A DNA stretch of 64,000 bases from Halobellus salinus (GCF_014646875.1 NZ_BMOC01000010.1:45852-109851); one strand, 5' to 3'; positions 9,403 through 21,562 are shown, counted from the stretch's first letter. The notes: generated by a model from the letters alone, not told the origin. Numbers and translations: made by a program.

Positions 9403-9515
9403 CGTCGACCCTCCCCCGACGGCGTCCCACGGACCGGTGTCGGGCGCGACACGGCGGCACTGCGGTCGGGTCTCGCGTCGACGGCTCTCGGTCGTGGGGT
9501 CGTACCCGTACGCAT
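9399..9515 (-). CDS. Possible 38-residue leader ORF upstream of the ACT-domain gene
   Basis: A TATA-like box (CTTATATC on the minus strand, centred near 9542) lies 27 nt before an ATG at 9513-9515, the usual spacing for leaderless haloarchaeal transcripts. That ATG does not open the ACT frame. It opens a 38-codon frame beginning MRTGTTPRPR that stops exactly at the ACT start in a GTGA overlap. Either it is a translated leader coupled to the ACT gene, or the annotated ACT start is not the main one. Threonine is frequent early (positions 3, 5 and 6), which is suggestive but not proof of attenuation. Confidence 0.35.
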   Translation of the reverse strand: MRTGTTPRPRAVDARPDRSAAVSRPTPVRGTPSGEGRR

Positions 9516-9649
9516 ACCACTACCTCAACTCCCCGACCGATATAAGCCTTCGTCGGTGGCACGCGTTGCCGCCGCCGGAACGGTACTGTGTGGCGAAAGC
9601 TGGACTCGTGAGAAGCCGACTCGTGACAGATGGTGCGGAGGAGAGCGCG

Positions 9650-9688
9650 GCCCCTTTCAGCCCGACCCAACGACGGCCTTCCGGCCAG
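9650..9688 (-). repeat. Copy of a conserved intergenic motif (CGGGCTGAAAGGGGC form)
   Basis: On the minus strand a GGAAGGCCGTCG stretch leads into CGGGCTGAAAGGGGC. The same arrangement, with a GAAAGCC arm followed by CGGGACTGGAAGGGG, occurs at 32255-32294, 33885-33900 and 41650-41688, always between genes. Confidence 0.5.
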
Positions 9689-9758
9689 CTCAACGACACA
9701 CGAACCGCACCAGTGAGCGCGGATGGATCCGGCCGACCAACTACCGGTGTGCGAAGTG

Positions 9759-9838
9759 ATACTGTCGGCTATAGTCGCGTGACGTATTTCGACACCCCGG
9801 GGTGTCGAAAATCTTCACGTAGTTATAGCCGACAGTAT
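9759..9838. repeat. 80-bp near-perfect inverted repeat
   Basis: Outer arms ATACTGTCGGCTATA (9759-9773) and its exact complement (9824-9838) share one centre with an inner 24-bp perfect palindrome (9787-9810, core CGACACCCCGGGGTGTCG). Between them CGTGA/TCACG also pairs. The element lies 62 nt beyond the stop of the EF-2 gene and well upstream of the ACT leader. It could be a terminator-like hairpin, a regulatory site or a miniature mobile repeat; I see no clear flanking duplication. Confidence 0.75.
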
Positions 9839-9899
9839 GAAAAGCGAAAGCCGCAAAAAGCGAGTGGGCCGACGGAACACGACGTCGGTGTCGACCGTT

Positions 9900-12089
<2,190 letters not shown>

Positions 12090-12240
12090 TATACCCACGT
12101 GTACCGGAAGGAGGGTCAAAAGGGTAGTGCTTTGCCGACGGCGAAATCGACGGATACGGCGGGTTCTGCGGAGTATGCTCCGGTTTCACACGGTCGGTGC
12201 CGGGGTCCGCCCGACCGCGCCGCGCCGGGTCTCGTGACGG

Positions 12241-13332
12241 TCACTCGAACCCGCTGACGAGCGTGACGACCCACTGGGCGGGGTCGCCTCGCCGTCGGAC
12301 CTCGATCCGCTCGACCCACTTCACCCACTGGAACCCGCGGCGGCCGGGCGCTACGAGCCGCGCCGGCGCACCGTGACCGTGGGTCAACCGCTCGTCGTCG
12401 ACGTGGGTCGCGAGCAGCGCGTCGCGCGCTTCGTCGATCGGCAGCGACCACCGATACCCCGTGACCGACACGAACCGGACGTACCGTGCGTCGGCGGCGG
12501 CGCCCGCCGATTCAAGCAGATCGCCCACCCGGAGTCCCCGCCACCGCTGGACGGTGTACCACCCGCTGGTGCAGTCGAGGAGTGCCTCGCGCTCCGCGTC
12601 GGGCGCGATCCCGTCGTAGGTGAACTCCAGGTCCGAGCCGGTCGCACCCGCCACGTCCAGCGTCCACTCGTCGGTGTCGACGGGGTCGGGATCGTCGGCG
12701 ACCCACGAGGTCACGGGGAACGCACCGTTCCCGTCGCCTTCGCGGGGCTGTGACCCGGTGAACCGCCGGTCCGCTCCCGACGAGTCGAGGACGCGGTTCG
12801 CGAACTCCTGTCCCCGGTAGACGACCGCGCCGGAGACGAGCAGCCCCGCGTACTTCAGACTGGTTCGGCGGCGGTCGAAGTCGCGGCGCCGCGGCAGACG
12901 GAACCGGGTCGAAAGGTGTGCCACCACCAGCGGGACCAACACCAGCCCGAATCCGACGTGAACACTCAGAAGCGTCCAGTAGGAGAGCCGAACGTCGAGC
13001 CCGAACACCCACGCGGTCCCCGTCGCGAGCGCGCCGACGGCCGCAATAGTGGTCAGTACGGATAGCCCGGTCGAGGGCCGCCACTGCCGGCGGTCGGTCA
13101 CCCGGTGTCGAACCCGAGCGAGTTTGAACCCCAACAGGGCGACGAACGTCACGCCCGCGACCCGGTGGGCCCAGAAGAGCGGCCACCACGACGCCGACCC
13201 GACAGTGAACGAGACCAACCCGGAGACGGCCTCAAAGACAACGATCGCAAAGAGCGACCAGTCGACGAGCCGTGCTGGGGGTTCGACGGCGTCGCGGGCG
13301 CGTCGGAGGAGAGCGGTCGGGCGCCGGTCCAT
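12241..13332 (-). CDS. Membrane cytochrome b561-like domain fused to a sulfite-oxidase-type molybdopterin domain
   Basis: 363 residues from the ATG at 13330-13332. Residues about 20-165 contain four membrane helices with histidines suited to haem binding (WAHRVAGVTF; SVHVGFGLVLVPLVVAHL). The C-terminal half (about 195-363) resembles the SUOX/YedY molybdopterin fold: the likely molybdenum-ligand cysteine is in LLDCTSGWYTVQRW, followed by VRFVSVTGYRWSLPIDEARDALLA and GHGAPARLVAPGRRGFQWVKWVERIE. In bacteria these two functions are separate proteins (MsrP/MsrQ), so this is a single-chain equivalent. Substrate is unknown; repair of oxidised methionines or sulfite oxidation are candidates. No Tat signal is visible; an in-frame extension upstream looks non-coding. 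Confidence 0.8.
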   Translation of the reverse strand: MDRRPTALLRRARDAVEPPARLVDWSLFAIVVFEAVSGLVSFTVGSASWWPLFWAHRVAGVTFVALLGFKLARVRHRVTDRRQWRPSTGLSVLTTIAAVGALATGTAWVFGLDVRLSYWTLLSVHVGFGLVLVPLVVAHLSTRFRLPRRRDFDRRRTSLKYAGLLVSGAVVYRGQEFANRVLDSSGADRRFTGSQPREGDGNGAFPVTSWVADDPDPVDTDEWTLDVAGATGSDLEFTYDGIAPDAEREALLDCTSGWYTVQRWRGLRVGDLLESAGAAADARYVRFVSVTGYRWSLPIDEARDALLATHVDDERLTHGHGAPARLVAPGRRGFQWVKWVERIEVRRRGDPAQWVVTLVSGFE

Positions 13333-13462
13333 ACCTCGGAGCCAGGGCTGCGCGGCAAGAAGTGTTTGGGACGATTCGGGTGGAAGCCGGGGTCCCGCCG
13401 GCGCGTATCCGGCTGGGGAGACGCGAGCGGGGCCCGCCCGACGTGGGACGGTCAGGTGGCGG

Positions 13463-13768
<306 letters not shown>

Positions 13769-13927
13769 CTACAGTATGGGGATATTAAACAGTATCGGGA
13801 CTCAGACCGGTACGGTTCGGCGGGGAGCGAACGGCTGGAAGCGGCACCGAAGAACCCTTCGAGGCCCCCGCGCTCTCGATGTCGCCGGCGCGAGGCGCCG
13901 GCTCTCCGAGAGACTGCAACTCCCTGG

Positions 13928-16165
13928 CTACCGGAACCGCCGGACGACCGGCGTCGACGACCGCACCAGCCGGTCGACTGTCGCCACCGCCTCGTTTGCT
14001 TCCTCGGAGTCGACGCCGTCACCGTACCGCGCCCGTTCGTACAGCGTTACCATCCGCCGGACGTCATCGCTGTCGAACAGCCCGACAGCGACCGAGTCGA
14101 CGTACGCCCGCGGCGTTTCCCCGGGCCGACGGGGTCGGTATCGGTGCTCAAGCAGGACCGCCAGCCGCCGGTACGCCCTGACGGCGTCGGTGTCCGGGTC
14201 GCGGCGGCGCTGGAACTGCACGCCGAGCAGCCCCGCGGCCCGCCCCACCGCGCCGGTCCGGTACGCACCCGCAGTGACGCCCACGAGGGCGGCGACCCCG
14301 ACGAGCAGCGTCCGCGTCGAGGGGAGCGACGGCAGCGGCGACCCCCCGGCACCGCCGTCATCGGTTGTCGCCCCCGCGTCCGGCGTGCCCGCACTCGGGG
14401 TGGTGTTCGTGCTCCCGTTGCTCGAGACGTTCACGCCCACCGGGGTCACCCCCTCGCTGACGTCGATCTCGCCGGGGCGCCCATCGCTGACCGACGGCGT
14501 CGTCGCGGAGCCGTTGGTCCCCGGGATGTCGATGTCGGTGGCGCCGCTCTGTCGCGCCTCCGTCAGCCGGGCGGTCTCTGCGGTCTCACGCGGCCCGGCC
14601 GGTGTGGGGTCGAACCGAACCCACCCGACGTCCGGGAAGTACACCTCGACCCACGCGTGAGAGTTGAGCCCGCGGACGACCCGCTCGTCGTCGCCGACGG
14701 CCTCGCCCGGGGTGTAACCCGTGGCGAACCGCGCGGGCACCCCCTGCGACCGGAGCATCACCACCATCGTCGTGGCGTAGTAGGTACAGTAGCCCGCCTC
14801 GCGCTCGAAGAGGAAGGTGTCGGCGATCCCGCCGGACGGCGCGGGGACGCTCAAGGAGTACTCCTTTTGGGCCTCCAGATACCGCTCGACCGCGACCGCC
14901 GTGTCGTACGGCGTCTCGGCGTCGCCGGCGACGTCCGCCGAGCGGTCGCGCACGCGGTCGGTCGTACGCTCCGGAAGTTGGAGTGACGTCTCCGTCACGC
15001 GGTCGGGGTAGTCCGTGCCCGCCCGGCGGAGGTCGGCGGCGGTGGCGTTCGGGACGCGGCTCGTCACTCCGTAGGTCTCGCCGGGGCGCAGCGACCGGCC
15101 CGGCCGGACGTTCCCCTGGGGGGTCACCGTCGCGTCGGACCCCACGTTGTCGGTGACCGCGACCGGTTGCCACGCCGCCGGTAGGACTGATAACGGGTCC
15201 GCGGCGGTGACGCGCTGGCGGAGCGTCCGGGTCTCGCCCGGCGGCCCGGCCAGCTCGCCCCGGTACGGGCGGGCGTCGCCGGTCCGGACCCACCCCTCGC
15301 CGGTGTACCGGTCGTACGACGCGGTCTGCCAGTAGGACGCGTCGTCGCTCTCAACGGTGAACCGGACCGACGGCGACAGCCGGATGCTCCCGACGACCTC
15401 GACCCTGTCGTCGGCCTCGACCAGGCTGGCCTCGACGGTGGGCGAGTTACGATCAGGCAGCACCGGCGACGTCGCCGCGCCCGGGACCACCGACAGGGTC
15501 GCCGAGGCGACGATCATCGTCGCAACCACCACCGTCAACACGTCCGCCTGTCCCAATCCGGTTCCGTGGCGGTCAGCGGTCGCTGCCGCTGCCGCGAGCG
15601 TCGCGCCGAGCGCGCCCACGAGCGCTGTGGCTCCGTCGGCGTCGCCGGTGAGCACGACGAGCAGGAGGGCTGAACCGCCCGCCGCCGCCGCGGCGCCATA
15701 CCGTCGCCGAACCGCGAGATACCACGACAGAAACACCGGTGTGGGAACGATCGCGGTGGCCCACGTCCCAGCGCCCACCAGCCGGAGAATCGACAGCCCG
15801 GTCACGAGCGCGATGGTGTCGTTGAGGATTCGGGCAGGGGTCAGGAGCTGAAGCTGGCTTGCGGGGAGTGTCAGGATGTAGCCCGAAAACCCCGCCACAA
15901 CGAACACCGCAGCCACGCCGACCGCAACCCGCACGCTGAGAACCCGGCCGGCGACGACCGCGAACCCGAGTGCCACCGCGACCGCGGCCACGAACCGGAG
16001 GCTCCCGCCGACCACATTGGTCACGCCCAACAACACGCTCACGTACGTCCAGGTCAGCGCCGCGAGTCCGGCGGTCGCGAGCGCCCGGTCCCCGTCGATC
16101 CGGCCGAGCAGTCCGGGCAGCCCCGCCCCGTCCGGCGACCCTGACCGACGCTCCGGCGGGCTCAA
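13928..16165 (-). CDS. Multi-pass membrane protein with transglutaminase-like domain (TgpA type)
   Basis: About 745 residues. Six or so membrane helices occupy the first 220 residues, then a large extracellular part, a transglutaminase core (about 420-530) with GYCTYYATTMVVMLRSQGVPARFATGYTPGE (cysteine of the triad), NSHAWVEVYFPDVGWVRFDPTP (His and Asp), a Ser/Thr/Gly linker, a helix near 620 and a cytoplasmic DUF4129-like tail. The start used is a TTG overlapping the stop of the DUF58 gene (TTGA); no ATG precedes the first helix. It closes the moxR-DUF58-transglutaminase operon found in many prokaryotes, thought to act in envelope protein processing. Confidence 0.88.
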   Translation of the reverse strand: MSPPERRSGSPDGAGLPGLLGRIDGDRALATAGLAALTWTYVSVLLGVTNVVGGSLRFVAAVAVALGFAVVAGRVLSVRVAVGVAAVFVVAGFSGYILTLPASQLQLLTPARILNDTIALVTGLSILRLVGAGTWATAIVPTPVFLSWYLAVRRRYGAAAAAGGSALLLVVLTGDADGATALVGALGATLAAAAATADRHGTGLGQADVLTVVVATMIVASATLSVVPGAATSPVLPDRNSPTVEASLVEADDRVEVVGSIRLSPSVRFTVESDDASYWQTASYDRYTGEGWVRTGDARPYRGELAGPPGETRTLRQRVTAADPLSVLPAAWQPVAVTDNVGSDATVTPQGNVRPGRSLRPGETYGVTSRVPNATAADLRRAGTDYPDRVTETSLQLPERTTDRVRDRSADVAGDAETPYDTAVAVERYLEAQKEYSLSVPAPSGGIADTFLFEREAGYCTYYATTMVVMLRSQGVPARFATGYTPGEAVGDDERVVRGLNSHAWVEVYFPDVGWVRFDPTPAGPRETAETARLTEARQSGATDIDIPGTNGSATTPSVSDGRPGEIDVSEGVTPVGVNVSSNGSTNTTPSAGTPDAGATTDDGGAGGSPLPSLPSTRTLLVGVAALVGVTAGAYRTGAVGRAAGLLGVQFQRRRDPDTDAVRAYRRLAVLLEHRYRPRRPGETPRAYVDSVAVGLFDSDDVRRMVTLYERARYGDGVDSEEANEAVATVDRLVRSSTPVVRRFR

Positions 16166-17397
16166 TCGGCGTCCCCCCGTTCGGAGCCGCCGGGACTGGT
16201 GTGGTCGTCCCCGCTCGATGGCTCGGGCGTGACCCCGCGATCGCTCGCACCGGCCGATACGGGTGCGTCGTCGCGGTCGGCGACCGAACCCCCGGATCGC
16301 TCCTGCGAGGTGTCGACGGGGTCGGGCACATCCCGGAGAGAGACCACATCGCCGACCCGCCCCTCGAGACGGTGCTCGCGGCCGTCGAACCGGACCGACA
16401 CCGCGTCACCGTCCGCGACCACGATCACGTCGGCGTCAACGGTCGGAGCCGGCCCGCCCGCAGCGACCGCGAGGTGGCGGAGCGCCGGCCGGATCCGTCC
16501 CGGTGCGGCGTCGGCGCTGCCCGACGGCGTGGTGAGCGTGACCGACGCCCCGCCGCGGACGAGCGAGACACACACCGTCGCGGCGGCGTCCGCCATCCTG
16601 TCGGCCGGCGTGTCGGTGGCGTTTCCGGCGCCCCCGCGGGTCGCCACGTCCCCGTTGGTGACGCCGCCCGATGCATCGACGTTGACGCCCGCGGCGACCG
16701 TCACCCGCTCGGGGTCGACCCGGTCGTCGAACTCCCGGATCATCAACTCGTCGTGGCGCGCCGACGACTTCCAGTGGATGTCCCGGAGCGCGTCCCCGCG
16801 GACGTACTCCCGGAGGTCGTCGAACTCATCGCGCTGTGTCATCGCCCGAGACTGGTAGGCCGCCCGAAGCTCCGCGCCGAGGGGCCCCGGGAGGGTCCCG
16901 ACCCGTGGGAACGCCACCAGGGTGTCACGGCGCTCGACGACTGTCGATCGTTCGAGGAGTCCGAGCACGTCGGTCACAACGACGGTCGCGGGGCCGACGA
17001 CGTGCTCGCCGCGGCGCTGCGGCACGACCTCGTACGTCACCGGGTCGCCGCCGACCGCGGCGTCGACGACCGCCTCGGTGCTCCCTCCACCCCGTCTCCG
17101 GGGGCGGTCAGCGGGGGTCACGCCGGCCGGAAGCCGGTCTCGGACCGTGACCGGGGCGGTTCGGTCACCCCGAATGTCGAGGCCGACGGTCCCGGTCGTG
17201 CCGGCGACGTCGGCCGGCGGCAGCGTCCGAGCGACGTCGGGAACGGGGGTCCGGCGGAGCTGGATCGCGGCGGCGACCAGCGCGACGATACCGGGGAGCA
17301 CAACCGCGTCGAGCGCTCGTGCACCGAATACGCCGCCGGCGAGTAATGCGGCGAGCACAACGCCAACAACCGCATACCCACGTTGTGTCGGCCGCAT
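16162..17397 (-). CDS. DUF58 domain-containing membrane protein
   Basis: 411 residues from ATG 17395-17397, chosen because MRPTQRGYAVVGVVLAALLAGG starts the hydrophobic segment and lies 2 nt after the moxR stop. Two N-terminal helices are followed by a beta-rich region and the DUF58 signature YQSRAMTQRDEFDDLREYVRGDALRDIHWKSSARHDELMIREF (about residues 205-247), with a divergent von Willebrand A-like region after it. The Ser/Asp-rich C-terminal 60 residues look disordered. The function is unknown in detail; it is the middle gene of the moxR operon. Confidence 0.9.
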   Translation of the reverse strand: MRPTQRGYAVVGVVLAALLAGGVFGARALDAVVLPGIVALVAAAIQLRRTPVPDVARTLPPADVAGTTGTVGLDIRGDRTAPVTVRDRLPAGVTPADRPRRRGGGSTEAVVDAAVGGDPVTYEVVPQRRGEHVVGPATVVVTDVLGLLERSTVVERRDTLVAFPRVGTLPGPLGAELRAAYQSRAMTQRDEFDDLREYVRGDALRDIHWKSSARHDELMIREFDDRVDPERVTVAAGVNVDASGGVTNGDVATRGGAGNATDTPADRMADAAATVCVSLVRGGASVTLTTPSGSADAAPGRIRPALRHLAVAAGGPAPTVDADVIVVADGDAVSVRFDGREHRLEGRVGDVVSLRDVPDPVDTSQERSGGSVADRDDAPVSAGASDRGVTPEPSSGDDHTSPGGSERGDAD

Positions 17398-17399
17398 AC

Positions 17400-18377
17400 T
17401 CACTCGACGGCGACCTCCTCGAGGGCCCGGTCGACGACTGCCGTTCCGTCGGCGTCGGCGTCGGCGTCGGTCCGCACCCGGTGGCCCCACACCGTCGGCA
17501 CCTCGGTTTGGACGTCGTCGGGGATGACGTAGTCCCGCCCCTCGAACACCGCCCTGACCTGCGACGCTCGGACCGCGGCGATCGCGCCACGGGGGCTGGC
17601 ACCCAACCGCGCGTGTTCGCGAGTGTACCCCGCCAGCCGGGAGATGTACGACCGGACCGGTTCCCTGACGGTCACGCCGGCGACGGTCTCCCGCGCCCGC
17701 CGAACGTCCGCGACCGAGGCGACGGCCTCCAGCGACTCGATCGGGTGTTCGCCGGTGACCCGGCCGAGGAGTTCGGTCTCCTCCTCGGCGTCGGGGTAGC
17801 CCAGCCGGATCTTCTTCGTGAACCGGTCGACCTCCGCGACCGGCAGTTCGTACGTCCGGCCGGGTTCGACGTCGTTCTGCGTTGCGATCACGATGAACGG
17901 GTCCGGGACCGGGTAGGTCTCACCGTCGACGGTGACCTGGTCTTCGGACATCACTTCCAGGAGCGCCGCCTGTGTCTTCGGCGGCGCGCGGTTGATCTCG
18001 TCGCCGAGGACGACGTTTCCGAACACCGGGCCGGGCTGGAACTCGAACTCCCGGGTCTTCTCGTTGAACACGCTCACCCCGGTCACGTCCGAGGGCAGGA
18101 GGTCAGGGGTGAACTGCACCCGGTTGAACGAGCACTCGAGCGAGGTCGCCACCGCCCGGGCGAGCATGGTTTTGCCGACGCCGGGGACGTCCTCCAACAG
18201 GAGGTTCCCGCGGGCGAAAAGCGTCACCAGGATGTGTTCGATCGCGTCGCGCTGCCCGACGATGACGCGTTCGACGTTGTCGGCGATCCGCGCGGTCAGT
18301 TCCGCCGCTTCGTCGAGATCGAGCGGGGGGAGGTCCTCGCCGCGGCCCTGGTCTGTGACGGCGTCTACGTCGGTCAT
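17400..18377 (-). CDS. moxR: MoxR-family AAA+ ATPase
   Basis: 325 residues from ATG 18375-18377. It has Walker A (LLEDVPGVGKTMLARA), the MoxR segment RVQFTPDLLPSDVTGVSVF, Walker B (VVLGDEINRAPPKTQAALLEVM), sensor 1 (FIVIATQND) and a C-terminal lid. These are chaperone-like ATPases that usually work with von Willebrand A proteins; here the DUF58 neighbour supplies that part. It heads a tightly packed three-gene operon and diverges from mutS across about 260 nt. Confidence 0.95.
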   Translation of the reverse strand: MTDVDAVTDQGRGEDLPPLDLDEAAELTARIADNVERVIVGQRDAIEHILVTLFARGNLLLEDVPGVGKTMLARAVATSLECSFNRVQFTPDLLPSDVTGVSVFNEKTREFEFQPGPVFGNVVLGDEINRAPPKTQAALLEVMSEDQVTVDGETYPVPDPFIVIATQNDVEPGRTYELPVAEVDRFTKKIRLGYPDAEEETELLGRVTGEHPIESLEAVASVADVRRARETVAGVTVREPVRSYISRLAGYTREHARLGASPRGAIAAVRASQVRAVFEGRDYVIPDDVQTEVPTVWGHRVRTDADADADGTAVVDRALEEVAVE

Positions 18378-18640
18378 GTATTCGGCGGTGTGGGTCGGAC
18401 CGGGTAGGGTGGTGTGGCTGTCATCGGTCCGTGGAATCAATCCTTTGTAGCTGCCGCGGCTACCTAACTCTGCTGGGGCCGTGCACCGGGGAGTGCAGGG
18501 TATGGAGCCGGCGTATCGATCCGGAGGCCTCCGGACCCCTCGGTAGCGGCGGGCGGGCGGGCGCAGTCGTCGGGAGGCTGCCCCCGCCGCACGACCCCGC
18601 TCCAGTTGGGTTTTTATCCCTCGACCGCCGTCCGGTAGGT

Positions 18641-21562
18641 ATGGACGGGGCGGACGCTGACGTGACGGGTGAGACGGGCGACCGCGCCGACGACAGCGAC
18701 CGGGCAGAAACGCCGACTGGCGACCCCAGTGGGACGGATTATAGCACCGGAACCGACGGCGCGAGACCCGAGGGCCCGCCCGCGACGCTGCTCGACCGCG
18801 CCGAGGAGCTCACGCCGATGCTCTCGCAGTATCTCGACCTCTGTCGGGCCCACCCCGACGCGGTCGTGCTTTTCCAGGTGGGCGACTTCTACGAGGCGTT
18901 CTGTGAGGCCGCCGAGACCGTCGCTCGGGTGTGTGAGGTGACACTCACACAGCGGGAGGACTCCACGGGAACCTACCCAATGGCGGGCATCCCGATCGAC
19001 AACGCGGCGTCGTATCTGGAGGTGCTGCTCGACGCCGACTACCGGGTCGCGATCGCCGACCAGGTCGAGGACGCCGAGGCGGCCTCCGGGCTGGTCGACC
19101 GCGCGGTGACGAACGTCGTCAGCCCCGGAACCGTGGTCGACGACGACCTCCTCGACCGGGCGAGCGCGACGTACCTGGCGGGGCTGGTCGAGCGCGATCC
19201 AGGTCAGGCTGCCCGAGACAACGCCGGCTCCGACGACTCGGCCGCAGCGCTCGCGACCCTCGACGTCTCGACCGGCGAATGTCGGGTCACTGCGGAATCG
19301 GCCGACCGGATCCGCGAGGAACTCGAACGCCTCGCGCCAGCGGAAGTGGTCGTCGACTCCGAGACCAGCCTCGACGCGTCGGTGCTGGGGTTCGAGACGA
19401 TGGTGACCGAACGCGATCCCGCGGTCTTCGGCCTCGGCGCCGCCGAGGCGACGCTGTCGGGCTACGTCGCGGAGCCGGCGGCTGTCCTCGATGCGCCGAT
19501 CGAGCGCCGCGCGGTCGGCGGGTTGCTGTCGTACGCCGAGTACACCCAGGGCGACGACGGGGCGCTCCCGTACGTCTCGCGGGTGCAACGCTACCACCTC
19601 CAGGAGTCGCTCCGCCTGGACGCCACCGCGATGCGGAGTCTCGAACTGTTCGAGTCCCGACAGCCGGGCGGCGGCGGGACCCTCGTTGGGACCGTCGACC
19701 GCACGGTGTCGGCGCTGGGGCGTCGCCGGCTGGAGTCGTGGCTCCGCCGTCCGCTGGTCGACGCGACTCGAATCGACCGCCGCCACGACGCAGTCGCGGA
19801 GCTGCTGGACCGGCCGATCGCCCGCGAGGCCGTCCGGGAGCACCTCGCGAGCGTCTACGACCTCGAACGCCTGGCGGCGCGGATCGCACAGGAGCGCGCC
19901 GACGCCCGCGACCTCCGGTCGCTGCGGACGACGCTCGCGGTCGTGCCGGAGTTGAACGCCGCGCTCGACGACGCCGAGTCGGCGGCGCTTCGGGACCTTC
20001 GGGCGTCACTCGACGGCCTCGCGGACGTCCGCGACCTGATCGAGCGCGCGATCGTCCCCGACCCGCCCCAGGAGATCACCGAGGGCGGCGTTGTCTGCGA
20101 GGGGTTCGACAGCGACCTCGACGAGGTCCGGGCCGCAGAGCGGGCGGGCCGCGAGTGGGTGTCGTCGCTGGAGGAGCGCGAACGCGAGCGTACCGGGATC
20201 GACTCCCTCGAGGTGGGGTACACCCAGGTCCACGGCTACTACATCGAGGTCACCGACCCCAACCTCGACCGGGTGCCCGACGACTACACCCGCAGACAGA
20301 CGCTGAAGAACGCCGAGCGGTACTACACCCCCGAACTGAAGCGCCGCGAGGAGGAGATCCTCTCGGCGTCGGAGCGCGCCGACTCGATGGAGTACGGCAT
20401 CTTCCGCGAGGTCCGCTCGCGGGTCGCCGGCGAGACCGAGCGGCTCCAGTCGCTCGCGGACGCGCTCGCGAGGCTGGACACCCTCGCAACGTTCGCCGCC
20501 GTCGCCGCCGACGCGGGGTACGTCCGCCCCACGGTGGGGGCGGAGACCCTCCGGATCGACGCCGGCCGCCACCCGGTGGTCGAGCGGACCCAAGACGAGT
20601 TCGTCCCCAACGGGATCGACTTCACGGCGGGCCGCGTCGCGGTCATCACCGGGCCGAACATGAGCGGGAAGTCGACCTACATGCGCCAGGTCGCGTTGAT
20701 CTGTCTGTTGGCGCAGGCCGGGAGTTTCGTGCCCGCCGACGCCGCCGAACTCCCGGTTTTGGACCGGATCTTCACCCGCGTCGGCGCCTCCGACGACATC
20801 GCGGGCGGCCAGTCGACGTTCATGCGGGAGATGTCGGAGCTCACTGATATCCTCCACGACGCGACCGAGGACTCTCTCGTCTTGCTCGACGAGGTCGGCC
20901 GCGGCACTTCCACGGCTGACGGACTCGCGATCGCGCGCGCTGCCACTGAGTTTATTCACGATGACGTCGGCGCGGCCACCCTGTTTGCGACCCACTACCA
21001 CGACCTGACGGATCTCGCGACCGAGCTCCCGAACGCGTTCAACCGCCACTTCACCGTGAACAGGGAGGGAGGCGGGACTGGTGAGAAAGAGCGGTCCGAC
21101 ACCGAGGTGACCTTCCTCCACCGCGTCGCCGACGGCCCCGCCTCGTCGTCGTACGGCGTCGAGGTCGCGAAGCTCGCGGGCGTCCCGGACCGAGTCGTCA
21201 AGCGCGCACGTGAGTACGTTCGTGGGGCGGATGGAGAGGCGATTCGCGGCGCTGACGGGGACGCGGCGGCCGCGACCCGCTCGGCCACATCGGACGGGGG
21301 ATCCGACACCCAGCGGGGATCGGGGTCCGGCGCCGACCCGGCATCCACCGCACAGCCAGACCGGGGCGACACCCTCACCGCGTACGTCGAAGGGCTCGAA
21401 AACGGCGACCACGACGGCAGCGGTGACGGCGCCGGGGAAGAGACTCACACGGGCGCCGAACGCGACGTGCTCGACGCGCTCCGGGACGCCGACATCGCCC
21501 GAACCACCCCACTCGAAGCCCTCAACACGCTGGAGGACCTACAGCGCCGACTGGATGAGTGA
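18641..21562 (+). CDS. mutS: DNA mismatch repair protein MutS
   Basis: 973 residues. After an acidic variable N-terminus (about 1-48), the mismatch-binding domain has VVLFQVGDFYEAF with the Phe-x-Glu reader (FYE). The ATPase has GPNMSGKSTYMRQ, GASDDIAGGQSTFMREM and LVLLDEVGRGTSTADG, then ATLFATHYHDL. About 80 Asp/Gly/Ser-rich residues interrupt the C-terminal region before the final helical element. A TTTTTAT box at 18611-18617 sits about 27 nt before the ATG at 18641, supporting this start and a leaderless mRNA. The gene overlaps mutL by 8 nt. Confidence 0.97.
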   Translation: MDGADADVTGETGDRADDSDRAETPTGDPSGTDYSTGTDGARPEGPPATLLDRAEELTPMLSQYLDLCRAHPDAVVLFQVGDFYEAFCEAAETVARVCEVTLTQREDSTGTYPMAGIPIDNAASYLEVLLDADYRVAIADQVEDAEAASGLVDRAVTNVVSPGTVVDDDLLDRASATYLAGLVERDPGQAARDNAGSDDSAAALATLDVSTGECRVTAESADRIREELERLAPAEVVVDSETSLDASVLGFETMVTERDPAVFGLGAAEATLSGYVAEPAAVLDAPIERRAVGGLLSYAEYTQGDDGALPYVSRVQRYHLQESLRLDATAMRSLELFESRQPGGGGTLVGTVDRTVSALGRRRLESWLRRPLVDATRIDRRHDAVAELLDRPIAREAVREHLASVYDLERLAARIAQERADARDLRSLRTTLAVVPELNAALDDAESAALRDLRASLDGLADVRDLIERAIVPDPPQEITEGGVVCEGFDSDLDEVRAAERAGREWVSSLEERERERTGIDSLEVGYTQVHGYYIEVTDPNLDRVPDDYTRRQTLKNAERYYTPELKRREEEILSASERADSMEYGIFREVRSRVAGETERLQSLADALARLDTLATFAAVAADAGYVRPTVGAETLRIDAGRHPVVERTQDEFVPNGIDFTAGRVAVITGPNMSGKSTYMRQVALICLLAQAGSFVPADAAELPVLDRIFTRVGASDDIAGGQSTFMREMSELTDILHDATEDSLVLLDEVGRGTSTADGLAIARAATEFIHDDVGAATLFATHYHDLTDLATELPNAFNRHFTVNREGGGTGEKERSDTEVTFLHRVADGPASSSYGVEVAKLAGVPDRVVKRAREYVRGADGEAIRGADGDAAAATRSATSDGGSDTQRGSGSGADPASTAQPDRGDTLTAYVEGLENGDHDGSGDGAGEETHTGAERDVLDALRDADIARTTPLEALNTLEDLQRRLDE

